Shown: one piece after another, positions 1 to 12,297 of the stretch | How the letters are laid out: each line of letters starts with the position of its first letter | Position numbering within the stretch: position 1 is the stretch's first letter | NCBI GenBank assembly: GCA_016858145.1 | Contig: JAEHOE010000032.1 | Span: 62,001 to 126,000, forward strand | From: Edaphochlamys debaryana | Lineage: Eukaryota; Chlorophyta; Chlorophyceae; Chlamydomonadales | DNA length: 64,000 nt | Reading direction: 5' to 3' | Position numbers and translations under genes: made by a program | The notes under the pieces: generated by a model | The model's database searches: none | What the model was told of the DNA's origin: nothing | Seen by the model: only the letters and a program-made list of their open reading frames with translations

Positions 1-3000
1 ACGGCCCCAGACTCGGTAGCAAGACCCTGGCGGCGGCGGCGGGGCCTCTGCGCGGTGAGCCAGCGGCGGCGGCTCAGATTTCGGAAGTTGACTCTGCCGG
101 ACCCCACATTTCGGAAGTTGACTCCCCCAGGCCCCCGCCGCCGCTGCTTCACGCACCTGACGGCCCCAGACTCGGTAGCAAGACCCTGGCGGCGGCGGCG
201 GGGCCTCTGCGCGGTGAGCCAGCGGCGGCGGCTCAGATTTCGGAAGTTGACTCTGCCGGACCCCACATTTCGGAAGTTGACTCCCCCAGGCCCCCGCCGC
301 CGCTGCTTCACGCACCTGACGGCCCCAGACTCGGTAGCAAGACCCTGGCGGCGGCGGCGGGGCCTCTGCGCGGTGAGCCAGCGGCGGCGGCTCAGATTTC
401 GGAAGTTGACTCTGCCGGACCCCACATTTCGGAAGTTGACTCCCCCAGGCCCCCGCCGCCGCTGCTTCACGCACCTGACGGCCCCAGACTCGGTAGCAAG
501 ACCCTGGCGGCGGCGGCGGGGCCTCTGCGCGGTGAGCCAGCGGCGGCGGCTCAGATTTCGGAAGTTGACTCTGCCGGACCCCACATTTCGGAAGTTGACT
601 CCCCCAGGCCCCCGCCGCCGCTGCTTCACGCACCTGACGGCCCCAGACTCGGTAGCAAGACCCTGGCGGCGGCGGCGGGGCCTCTGCGCGGTGAGCCAGC
701 GGCGGCGGCTCAGATTTCGGAAGTTGACTCTGCCGGACCCCACATTTCGGAAGTTGACTCCCCCAGGCCCCCGCCGCCGCTGCTTCACGCACCTGACGGC
801 CCCAGACTCGGTAGCAAGACCCTGGCGGCGGCGGCGGGGCCTCTGCGCGGTGAGCCAGCGGCGGCGGCTCAGATTTCGGAAGTTGACTCTGCCGGACCCC
901 ACATTTCGGAAGTTGACTCCCCCAGGCCCCCGCCGCCGCTGCTTCACGCACCTGACGGCCCCAGACTCGGTAGCAAGACCCTGGCGGCGGCGGCGGGGCC
1001 TCTGCGCGGTGAGCCAGCGGCGGCGGCTCAGATTTCGGAAGTTGACTCTGCCGGACCCCACATTTCGGAAGTTGACTCCCCCAGGCCCCCGCCGCCGCTG
1101 CTTCACGCACCTGACGGCCCCAGACTCGGTAGCAAGACCCTGGCGGCGGCGGCGGGGCCTCTGCGCGGTGAGCCAGCGGCGGCGGCTCAGATTTCGGAAG
1201 TTGACTCTGCCGGACCCCACATTTCGGAAGTTGACTCCCCCAGGCCCCCGCCGCCGCTGCTTCACGCACCTGACGGCCCCAGACTCGGTAGCAAGACCCT
1301 GGCGGCGGCGGCGGGGCCTCTGCGCGGTGAGCCAGCGGCGGCGGCTCAGATTTCGGAAGTTGACTCTGCCGGACCCCACATTTCGGAAGTTGACTCCCCC
1401 AGGCCCCCGCCGCCGCTGCTTCACGCACCTGACGGCCCCAGACTCGGTAGCAAGACCCTGGCGGCGGCGGCGGGGCCTCTGCGCGGTGAGCCAGCGGCGG
1501 CGGCTCAGATTTCGGAAGTTGACTCTGCCGGACCCCACATTTCGGAAGTTGACTCCCCCAGGCCCCCGCCGCCGCTGCTTCACGCACCTGACGGCCCCAG
1601 ACTCGGTAGCAAGACCCTGGCGGCGGCGGCGGGGCCTCTGCGCGGTGAGCCAGCGGCGGCGGCTCAGATTTCGGAAGTTGACTCTGCCGGACCCCACATT
1701 TCGGAAGTTGACTCCCCCAGGCCCCCGCCGCCGCTGCTTCACGCACCTGACGGCCCCAGACTCGGTAGCAAGACCCTGGCGGCGGCGGCGGGGCCTCTGC
1801 GCGGTGAGCCAGCGGCGGCGGCTCAGATTTCGGAAGTTGACTCTGCCGGACCCCACATTTCGGAAGTTGACTCCCCCAGGCCCCCGCCGCCGCTGCTTCA
1901 CGCACCTGACGGCCCCAGACTCGGTAGCAAGACCCTGGCGGCGGCGGCGGGGCCTCTGCGCGGTGAGCCAGCGGCGGCGGCTCAGATTTCGGAAGTTGAC
2001 TCTGCCGGACCCCACATTTCGGAAGTTGACTCCCCCAGGCCCCCGCCGCCGCTGCTTCACGCACCTGACGGCCCCAGACTCGGTAGCAAGACCCTGGCGG
2101 CGGCGGCGGGGCCTCTGCGCGGTGAGCCAGCGGCGGCGGCTCAGATTTCGGAAGTTGACTCTGCCGGACCCCACATTTCGGAAGTTGACTCCCCCAGGCC
2201 CCCGCCGCCGCTGCTTCACGCACCTGACGGCCCCAGACTCGGTAGCAAGACCCTGGCGGCGGCGGCGGGGCCTCTGCGCGGTGAGCCAGCGGCGGCGGCT
2301 CAGATTTCGGAAGTTGACTCTGCCGGACCCCACATTTCGGAAGTTGACTCCCCCAGGCCCCCGCCGCCGCTGCTTCACGCACCTGACGGCCCCAGACTCG
2401 GTAGCAAGACCCTGGCGGCGGCGGCGGGGCCTCTGCGCGGTGAGCCAGCGGCGGCGGCTCAGATTTCGGAAGTTGACTCTGCCGGACCCCACATTTCGGA
2501 AGTTGACTCCCCCAGGCCCCCGCCGCCGCTGCTTCACGCACCTGACGGCCCCAGACTCGGTAGCAAGACCCTGGCGGCGGCGGCGGGGCCTCTGCGCGGT
2601 GAGCCAGCGGCGGCGGCTCAGATTTCGGAAGTTGACTCTGCCGGACCCCACATTTCGGAAGTTGACTCCCCCAGGCCCCCGCCGCCGCTGCTTCACGCAC
2701 CTGACGGCCCCAGACTCGGTAGCAAGACCCTGGCGGCGGCGGCGGGGCCTCTGCGCGGTGAGCCAGCGGCGGCGGCTCAGATTTCGGAAGTTGACTCTGC
2801 CGGACCCCACATTTCGGAAGTTGACTCCCCCAGGCCCCCGCCGCCGCTGCTTCACGCACCTGACGGCCCCAGACTCGGTAGCAAGACCCTGGCGGCGGCG
2901 GCGGGGCCTCTGCGCGGTGAGCCAGCGGCGGCGGCTCAGATTTCGGAAGTTGACTCTGCCGGACCCCACATTTCGGAAGTTGACTCCCCCAGGCCCCCGC

Positions 3001-6000
3001 CGCCGCTGCTTCACGCACCTGACGGCCCCAGACTCGGTAGCAAGACCCTGGCGGCGGCGGCGGGGCCTCTGCGCGGTGAGCCAGCGGCGGCGGCTCAGAT
3101 TTCGGAAGTTGACTCTGCCGGACCCCACATTTCGGAAGTTGACTCCCCCAGGCCCCCGCCGCCGCTGCTTCACGCACCTGACGGCCCCAGACTCGGTAGC
3201 AAGACCCTGGCGGCGGCGGCGGGGCCTCTGCGCGGTGAGCCAGCGGCGGCGGCTCAGATTTCGGAAGTTGACTCTGCCGGACCCCACATTTCGGAAGTTG
3301 ACTCCCCCAGGCCCCCGCCGCCGCTGCTTCACGCACCTGACGGCCCCAGACTCGGTAGCAAGACCCTGGCGGCGGCGGCGGGGCCTCTGCGCGGTGAGCC
3401 AGCGGCGGCGGCTCAGATTTCGGAAGTTGACTCTGCCGGACCCCACATTTCGGAAGTTGACTCCCCCAGGCCCCCGCCGCCGCTGCTTCACGCACCTGAC
3501 GGCCCCAGACTCGGTAGCAAGACCCTGGCGGCGGCGGCGGGGCCTCTGCGCGGTGAGCCAGCGGCGGCGGCTCAGATTTCGGAAGTTGACTCTGCCGGAC
3601 CCCACATTTCGGAAGTTGACTCCCCCAGGCCCCCGCCGCCGCTGCTTCACGCACCTGACGGCCCCAGACTCGGTAGCAAGACCCTGGCGGCGGCGGCGGG
3701 GCCTCTGCGCGGTGAGCCAGCGGCGGCGGCTCAGATTTCGGAAGTTGACTCTGCCGGACCCCACATTTCGGAAGTTGACTCCCCCAGGCCCCCGCCGCCG
3801 CTGCTTCACGCACCTGACGGCCCCAGACTCGGTAGCAAGACCCTGGCGGCGGCGGCGGGGCCTCTGCGCGGTGAGCCAGCGGCGGCGGCTCAGATTTCGG
3901 AAGTTGACTCTGCCGGACCCCACATTTCGGAAGTTGACTCCCCCAGGCCCCCGCCGCCGCTGCTTCACGCACCTGACGGCCCCAGACTCGGTAGCAAGAC
4001 CCTGGCGGCGGCGGCGGGGCCTCTGCGCGGTGAGCCAGCGGCGGCGGCTCAGATTTCGGAAGTTGACTCTGCCGGACCCCACATTTCGGAAGTTGACTCC
4101 CCCAGGCCCCCGCCGCCGCTGCTTCACGCACCTGACGGCCCCAGACTCGGTAGCAAGACCCTGGCGGCGGCGGCGGGGCCTCTGCGCGGTGAGCCAGCGG
4201 CGGCGGCTCAGATTTCGGAAGTTGACTCTGCCGGACCCCACATTTCGGAAGTTGACTCCCCCAGGCCCCCGCCGCCGCTGCTTCACGCACCTGACGGCCC
4301 CAGACTCGGTAGCAAGACCCTGGCGGCGGCGGCGGGGCCTCTGCGCGGTGAGCCAGCGGCGGCGGCTCAGATTTCGGAAGTTGACTCTGCCGGACCCCAC
4401 ATTTCGGAAGTTGACTCCCCCAGGCCCCCGCCGCCGCTGCTTCACGCACCTGACGGCCCCAGACTCGGTAGCAAGACCCTGGCGGCGGCGGCGGGGCCTC
4501 TGCGCGGTGAGCCAGCGGCGGCGGCTCAGATTTCGGAAGTTGACTCTGCCGGACCCCACATTTCGGAAGTTGACTCCCCCAGGCCCCCGCCGCCGCTGCT
4601 TCACGCACCTGACGGCCCCAGACTCGGTAGCAAGACCCTGGCGGCGGCGGCGGGGCCTCTGCGCGGTGAGCCAGCGGCGGCGGCTCAGATTTCGGAAGTT
4701 GACTCTGCCGGACCCCACATTTCGGAAGTTGACTCCCCCAGGCCCCCGCCGCCGCTGCTTCACGCACCTGACGGCCCCAGACTCGGTAGCAAGACCCTGG
4801 CGGCGGCGGCGGGGCCTCTGCGCGGTGAGCCAGCGGCGGCGGCTCAGATTACTCAGAATTCGGAAGTTGACTCTGCCGGACCCCACATTTCGGAAGTTGA
4901 CTCCCCCAGGCCCCCGCCGCCGCTGCTTCACGCACCTGACGGCCCCAGACTCGGTAGCAAGACCCTGGCGGCGGCGGCGGGGCCTCTGCGCGGTGAGCCA
5001 GCGGCGGCGGCTCAGATTTCGGAAGTTGACTCTGCCGGACCCCACATTTCGGAAGTTGACTCCCCCAGGCCCCCGCCGCCGCTGCTTCACGCACCTGACG
5101 GCCCCAGACTCGGTAGCAAGACCCTGGCGGCGGCGGCGGGGCCTCTGCGCGGTGAGCCAGCGGCGGCGGCTCAGATTTCGGAAGTTGACTCTGCCGGACC
5201 CCACATTTCGGAAGTTGACTCCCCCAGGCCCCCGCCGCCGCTGCTTCACGCACCTGACGGCCCCAGACTCAGTAGCAAGACCCTGGCGGCGGCGGCGGGG
5301 CCTCTGCGCGGTGAGCCAGCGGCGGCGGCTCAGATTACTCAGAATTCGGAAGTTGACTCTGCCGGACCCCACATTTCGGAAGTTGACTCCCCCAGGCCCC
5401 CGCCGCCGCTGCTTCACGCACCTGACGGCCCCAGACTCGGTAGCAAGACCCTGGCGGCGGCGGCGGGGCCTCTGCGCGGTGAGCCAGCGGCGGCGGCTCA
5501 GATTTCGGAAGTTGACTCTGCCGGACCCCACATTTCGGAAGTTGACTCCCCCAGGCCCCCGCCGCCGCTGCTTCACGCACCTGACGGCCCCAGACTCGGT
5601 AGCAAGACCCTGGCGGCGGCGGCGGGGCCTCTGCGCGGTGAGCCAGCGGCGGCGGCTCAGATTTCGGAAGTTGACTCTGCCGGACCCCACATTTCGGAAG
5701 TTGACTCCCCCAGGCCCCCGCCGCCGCTGCTTCACGCACCTGACGGCCCCAGACTCGGTAGCAAGACCCTGGCGGCGGCGGCGGGGCCTCTGCGCGGTGA
5801 GCCAGCGACGGCGGCTCAGATTTCGGAAGTTGACTCTGCCGGACCCCACATTTCGGAAGTTGACTCCCCCAGGCCCCCGCCGCCGCTGCTTCACGCACCT
5901 GACGGCCCCAGACTCGGTAGCAAGACCCTGGCGGCGGCGGCGGGGCCTCTGCGCGGTGAGCCAGCGGCGGCGGCTCAGATTACTCAGAATTCGGAAGTTG

Positions 6001-9000
6001 ACTCTGCCGGACCCCACATTTCGGAAGTTGACTCCCCCAGGCCCCCGCCGCCGCTGCTTCACGCACCTGACGGCCCCAGACTCGGTAGCAAGACCCTGGC
6101 GGCGGCGGCGGGGCCTCTGCGCGGTGAGCCAGCGGCGGCGGCTCAGATTTCGGAAGTTGACTCTGCCGGACCCCACATTTCGGAAGTTGACTCCCCCAGG
6201 CCCCCGCCGCCGCTGCTTCACGCACCTGACGGCCCCAGACTCGGTAGCAAGACCCTGGCGGCGGCGGCGGGGCCTCTGCGCGGTGAGCCAGCGGCGGCGG
6301 CTCAGATTACTCAGAATTCGGAAGTTGACTCTGCCGGACCCCACATTTCGGAAGTTGACTCCCCCAGGCCCCCGCCGCCGCTGCTTCACGCACCTGACGG
6401 CCCCAGACTCGGTAGCAAGACCCTGGCGGCGGCGGCGGGGCCTCTGCGCGGTGAGCCAGCGGCGGCGGCTCAGATTTCGGAAGTTGACTCTGCCGGACCC
6501 CACATTTCGGAAGTTGACTCCCCCAGGCCCCCGCCGCCGCTGCTTCACGCACCTGACGGCCCCAGACTCGGTAGCAAGACCCTGGCGGCGGCGGCGGGGC
6601 CTCTGCGCGGTGAGCCAGCGGCGGCGGCTCAGATTTCGGAAGTTGACTCTGCCGGACCCCACATTTCGGAAGTTGACTCCCCCAGGCCCCCGCCGCCGCT
6701 GCTTCACGCACCTGACGGCCCCAGACTCGGTAGCAAGACCCTGGCGGCGGCGGCGGGGCCTCTGCGCGGTGAGCCAGCGGCGGCGGCTCAGATTTCGGAA
6801 GTTGACTCTGCCGGACCCCACATTTCGGAAGTTGACTCCCCCAGGCCCCCGCCGCCGCTGCTTCACGCACCTGACGGCCCCAGACTCGGTAGCAAGACCC
6901 TGGCGGCGGCGGCGGGGCCTCTGCGCGGTGAGCCAGCGGCGGCGGCTCAGATTTCGGAAGTTGACTCTGCCGGACCCCACATTTCGGAAGTTGACTCCCC
7001 CAGGCCCCCGCCGCCGCTGCTTCACGCACCTGACGGCCCCAGACTCGGTAGCAAGACCCTGGCGGCGGCGGCGGGGCCTCTGCGCGGTGAGCCAGCGGCG
7101 GCGGCTCAGATTTCGGAAGTTGACTCTGCCGGACCCCACATTTCGGAAGTTGACTCCCCCAGGCCCCCGCCGCCGCTGCTTCACGCACCTGACGGCCCCA
7201 GACTCGGTAGCAAGACCCTGGCGGCGGCGGCGGGGCCTCTGCGCGGTGAGCCAGCGGCGGCGGCTCAGATTTCGGAAGTTGACTCTGCCGGACCCCACAT
7301 TTCGGAAGTTGACTCCCCCAGGCCCCCGCCGCCGCTGCTTCACGCACCTGACGGCCCCAGACTCGGTAGCAAGACCCTGGCGGCGGCGGCGGGGCCTCTG
7401 CGCGGTGAGCCAGCGACGGCGGCTCAGAATTCGGAAGTTGACTCTGCCGGACCCCACATTTCGGAAGTTGACTCCCCCAGGCCCCCGCCGCCGCTGCTTC
7501 ACGCACCTGACGGCCCCAGACTCAGTAGCAAGACCCTGGCGGCGGCGGCGGGGCCTCTGCGCGGTGAGCCAGCGGCGGCGGCTCAGATTACTCAGAATTC
7601 GGAAGTTGACTCTGCCGGACCCTACATTTCGGAAGTTGACTCCCCCAGGCCCCCGCCGCCGCTGCTTCACGCACCTGACGGCCCCAGACTCGGTAGCAAG
7701 ACCCTGGCGGCGGCGGCGGGGCCTCTGCGCGGTGAGCCAGCGGCGGCGGCTCAGATTACTCAGAATTCGGAAGTTGACTCTGCCGGACCCCACATTTCGG
7801 AAGTTGACTCCCCCAGGCCCCCGCCGCCGCTGCTTCACGCACCTGACGGCCCCAGACTCGGTAGCAAGACCCTGGCGGCGGCGGCCGGGCCTCTGCGCGG
7901 CGAACCAGCGGCGGCGGCTCAGATTTCGGAAGTTGACTCTGCCGGACCCCACATTTCGGAAGTTGACTCCCCCAGGCCCCCGCCGCCGCTGCTTCACGCA
8001 CCTGACGGCCCCAGACTCGGTAGCAAGACCCTGGCGGCGGCGGCCGGGCCTCTGCGCGGTGATCCAGCGACGGCGGCTCAGATTTCGGAAGTTGACTCTG
8101 CCGGACCCCACATTTCGGAAGTTGACTCCCCCAGGCCCCCGCCGCCGCTGCTTCACGCACCTGACGGCCCCAGACTCAGTAGCAAGACCCTGGCGGCGGC
8201 GGTGGGGCCTCTGCACGGTGAGCCAGCGGCGGCGGCTCAGATTACTCAGAATTCGGAAGTTGACTCTGCCGGACCCCACATTTCGGAAGTTGACTCCCCC
8301 AGGCCCCCGCCGCCGCTGCTTCACGCACCTGACGGCCCCAGACTCGGTAGCAAGACCCTGGCGGCGGCGGCGGGGCCTCTGCGCGGTGAGCCAGCGGCGG
8401 CGGCTCAGATTTCGGAAGTTGACTCCGCCGGACCCCACATTTCGGAAGTTGACTCCCCCAGGCCCCCGCCGCCGCTGCTTCACGCACCTGACGGCCCCAG
8501 ACTCGGTAGCAAGACCCTGGCGGCGGCGGCGGGGCCTCTGCGCGGTGAGCCAGCGGCGGCGGCTCAGATTTCGGAAGTTGACTCTGCCGGACCTCACATT
8601 TCGGAAGTTGACTCCCCCAGGCCCCCGCCGCCGCTGCTTCACGCACCTGACGGCCCCAGACTCGGTAGCAAGACCCTGGCGGCGGCGGCGGGGCCTCTGC
8701 GCGGTGAGCCAGCGACGGCGGCTCAGAATTCGGAAGTTGACTCTGCCGGACCCCACATTTCGGAAGTTGACTCCCCCAGGCCCCCGCCGCCGCTGCTTCA
8801 CGCACCTGACGGCCCCAGACTCGGTAGCAAGACCCTGGCGGCGGCGGCGGGGCCTCTGCGCGGTGAGCCAGCGGCGGCGGCTCAGATTACTCAGAATTCG
8901 GAAGTTGACTCTGCCGGACCCTACATTTCGGAAGTTGACTCCCCCAGGCCCCCGCCGCCGCTGCTTCACGCACCTGACGGCCCCAGACTCGGTAGCAAGA

Positions 9001-9920
9001 CCCTGGCGGCGGCGGCGGGGCCTCTGCGCGGTGAGCCAGCGGCGGCGGCTCAGATTTCGGAAGTTGACTCTGCCGGACCCTACATTTCGGAAGTTGACTC
9101 CCCCAGGCCCCCGCCGCCGCTGCTTCACGCACCTGACGGCCCCAGACTCGGTAGCAAGACCCTGGCGGCGGCGGCGGGGCCTCTGCGCGGTGAGCCAGCG
9201 GCGGCGGCTCAGATTACTCAGAATTCGGAAGTTGACTCTGCCGGACCCCACATTTCGGAAGTTGACTCCCCCAGGCCCCCGCCGCCGCTGCTTCACGCAC
9301 CTGACGGCCCCAGACTCGGTAGCAAGACCCTGGCGGCGGCGGCGGGGCCTCTGCGCGGTGAGCCAGCGGCGGCGGCTCAGATTACTCAGAATTCGGAAGT
9401 TGACTCTGCCGGACCCCACATTTCGGAAGTTGACTCCCCCAGGCCCCCGCCGCCGCTGCTTCACGCACCTGACGGCCCCAGACTCGGTAGCAAGACCCTG
9501 GCGGCGGCGGCGGGGCCTCTGCGCGGTGAGCCAGCGGCGGCGGCTCAGATTACTCAGAATTCGGAAGTTGACTCTGCCGGACCCCACATTTTGGAAGTTG
9601 ACTCCCCCAGGCCCCCGCCGCCGCTGCTTCACGCACCTGACGGCCCCAGACTCGGTAGCAAGACCCTGGCGGCGGCGGCGGGGCCTCTGCGCGGTGAGCC
9701 AGCGGCGGCGGCTCAGATTACTCAGAATTCGGAAGTTGACTCTGCCGGACCCCACATTTCGGAAGTTGACTCTGCCGGACCCCACATTTCGGAAGTTGAC
9801 TCCCCCAGGCCCCCGCCGCCGCTGCTTCACGCACCTGACGGCCCCAGACTCGGTAGCAAGACCCTGGCGGTGGCGGCGGGGCCTCTGCGCGGTGAGCCAG
9901 CGGCAGCGGCTCAGATTTCG
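1..9920. repeat. Satellite array A: 159/168-bp tandem repeat, about 61 copies
   Basis: Head-to-tail copies of a 159-bp GC-rich unit start inside a unit at base 1, so the array continues off the left edge. Each unit holds a GCGGCGGCGG run and two 30-bp subunits beginning ATTTCGGAAGTTGACT. About the first 30 copies look identical. From about 4,850 rightwards, 12 copies carry a 9-bp insertion that changes GATTTCGG to GATTACTCAGAATTCGG (168-bp unit). One copy near 9,730-9,800 has a third 30-bp subunit. Substitutions also accumulate to the right. Identical interior with a diverged edge is what unequal exchange produces in satellites. Three frames are largely stop-free only because 159, 9 and 30 are multiples of three. 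A centromeric, subtelomeric or heterochromatic role is possible but not shown. Confidence 0.97.
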
Positions 9921-9921
9921 G

Positions 9922-11310
9922 CACACCCCTGGCGGAGCCCACGCCCCCCGCCGGCTCACGCTGCGGAAGTTGTGGACCGGCGGCGGGGCCCCTGCGCGGG
10001 CGGAGGGCAGGGCGGGTAGGATCTCGGAGGCTGTCAAAGCCACACCCCTGGCGGAGCCCACGCCCCCCGCCGGCTCACGCTGCGGAAGTTGTGGACCGGC
10101 GGCGGGGCCCCTGCGCGGGCGGAGGGCAGGGCGGGTAGGATCTCGGAGGCTGTCAAAGCCACACCCCTGGCGGAGCCCACGCCCCCCGCCGGCTCACTCT
10201 ACGGAAGTTGTGGACCGGCGGCGGGGCCCCTGCGCGGGCGGAGGGCAGGGCGGGTAGGATCTCGGAGGCTGTCAACGCCACACCCCTGGCGGAGCCCACG
10301 CCCCCCGCCGGCTCACGCTGCGGAAGTTGTGGACCGGCGGCGGGGCGCCTGCGCGGGCGGAGGGCAGGGCGGGTAGGATCTCGGAGGCTGTCAACGCCAC
10401 ACCCCTGGCGGAGCCCACGCCCCCCGCCGGCTCACTCTACGGAAGTTGTGGACCGGCGGCGGGGCCCCTGCGCGGGCGGAGGGCAGGGCGGGTAGGATCT
10501 CGGAGGCTGTCAAAGCCACACCCCTGGCGGAGCCCACGCCCCCCGCCGGCTCACGCTGCGGAAGTTGTGGACCGGCGGCGGGGCCCCTGCGCGGGCGGAG
10601 GGCAGGGCGGGTAGGATCTCGGAGGCTGTCAAAGCCACACCCCTGGCGGAGCCCACGCCCCCCGCCGGCTCACTCTACGGAAGTTGTGGACCGGCGGCGG
10701 GGCCCCTGCGCGGGCGGAGGGCAGGGCGGGTAGGATCTCGGAGGCTGTCAAAGCCACACCCCTGGCGGAGCCCACGCCCCCCTCCGGCTCACTATGCGGA
10801 AGTTGTGGACCGGCGGCGGGGCCCCTGCGCGGGCGGAGGGCAGGGCGGGTAGGATCTCGGAGGCTGTCAACGCCACACCCCTGGCGGAGCCCACGCCCCC
10901 CGCCGGCTCACGCTGCGGAAGTTGTGGACCGGCGGCGGGGCCCCTGCGCGGGCGGAGGGCAGGGCGGGTAGGATCTCGGAGGCTGTCAACGCCACACCCC
11001 TGGCGGAGCCCACGCCCCCCGCCGGCTCACTCTACGGAAGTTGTGGACCGGCGGCGGGGCCCCTGCGCGGGCGGAGGGCAGGGCGGGTAGGATCTCGGAG
11101 GCTGTCAAAGCCACACCCCTGGCGGAGCCCACGCCCCCCGCCGGCTCACGCTGCGGAAGTTGTGGACCGGCGGCGGGGCCCCTGCGCGGGCGGAGGGCAG
11201 GGCGGGTAGGATCTCGGAGGCTGTCAAAGCCACACCCCTGGCGGAGCCCACGCCCCCCGCCGGCTCACGCTGCGGAAGTTGTGGACCGGCGGCGGGGCCC
11301 CTGCGCGTTT
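9922..11310. repeat. Satellite array B: 119-bp tandem repeat, about 11.7 copies
   Basis: A second array abuts array A. Its 119-bp unit starts CACACCCCTGGCGGAGCCCA and includes GGAAGTTGTGGACCGGCGG and a GGGTAGGATCTCGGAGGCTGTCAA segment. Two versions of the segment before GGAAGTTG (CACGCTGCGG and CACTCTACGG) partly alternate, hinting at a 238-bp higher-order unit. The last copy breaks off near 11,310 into unrelated sequence. The unit length is not a multiple of three, so the 95-codon frames inside it simply recur every 119 bp and are not genes. Array B shares short stretches with array A (CGGAAGTTG and a GCGGCGGGGCC...CTGCGCG core), so the two may descend from one ancestor. Confidence 0.95.
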
Positions 11311-12297
11311 TAAGCAGCATTTCGCCGATGGTTTGCGGTGGCCGTGGCCGGGCGTTCCGCGGCAAGAGGGGGTTGATTTGGGTAACTCGTGGTCTGCCAA
11401 ATTGAGCATGCCTACATGTTACTTAGCTGTCGTTGATTCCAGATTGGGTTTGCTTGTAGGCTGCTATGTTGATGTCGAGGCAAACCGCGTGCCCGCATGC
11501 GCAAGGTTGCAGGTCGCGGAGTCGGAAGGTAGCCCACAAGTGTTTCAGTATCAGCTGTTCACGTTGATGTATGCGGGTATTCGTGTGATGGAGGGATGCG
11601 GCTGGCCTGCGACCGTTATCGGGCGTGCCGGAACCCTACTTCCGCCCTTGTCCCCCCCACCACGCTGCCATCCCTGCCGGCGACATCCTCAACACTCCCG
11701 CTTCTTCTCAAGTACTTTCAGGCCATGCGTAGGAGTTGCAAAGATGGGCAGCACGCGCTGGAAGCCAATCGTGACGTGAAGGATGGATGGATGGCAGTCA
11801 GGGCACATGTTGGCACGATTTAGAGGCAAAGAATGAACGTGGCAAGAGGCCACGATATGAAAGCGTGGGCGGGGGCCTCTGGAGGATGCAGTCGCCTCTA
11901 AGCGTGGTTCATGGGGGGTCGCGGGTCGGGTTCGTGCCTCAACGGGGTGCTGGGTGCTGGTCATGGCGCCACGACTGCCTGGCGGCCTGCCCGTCACCTT
12001 GAGCTCGCATGCAGTGTGAATAGGGTATAGCAGCCAATGGCATAGCTAGCTTATCCCCTCGTCGCAGTCACGTAGCAGTCCATTTTCGCTGCTGACTCTC
12101 GTCTAGTCGCAAGTGCCGCTTTGATGCCGTCACCACAGCACTTGATCATAAGTTCGGCAAACCTTATAGTGCTACGCGGTGCTGGATCGCCTTGACGGTT
12201 TCGGATGGCGCGCACATCCACCCGCCCAGCTTGAGCTCTGAGCTCGCTGCCTTTCCATACACTGTAGGAGGGCAGCGTGATCCCCAGTCTTACCGTC
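11311..12297. other. Unique sequence between satellite B and the NO VEIN-like gene
   Basis: About 1 kb of non-repetitive sequence, less GC-rich than its flanks. It must hold the promoter and 5' leader of the downstream gene, but I see no clear TATA box or other named motif. A 166-codon plus frame (11,279-11,779) begins inside the satellite, resembles nothing I recognise and has no splice-consistent neighbour, so I do not call it a gene. Confidence 0.6.

Noticed and set aside
1..9920. Clusters of W-box-like GTTGACT in every satellite unit
   Set aside because: The motif is short and simply repeats with the satellite; nothing links it to a promoter.
55..10257. 3,400-codon plus-strand open frame as a giant Arg-rich gene
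   Set aside because: It is a direct consequence of tandem units whose lengths are multiples of three. Other frames are open too, no ATG is present, and it runs into an unrelated satellite. Kept only as a finding to test.
1..11310. CRISPR array
   Set aside because: Units are contiguous long satellites without repeat-spacer structure, and the window is eukaryotic.
11279..11779. 166-codon plus frame after the satellite
   Set aside because: It begins inside satellite sequence, has no recognisable motif and no splice-consistent partner.
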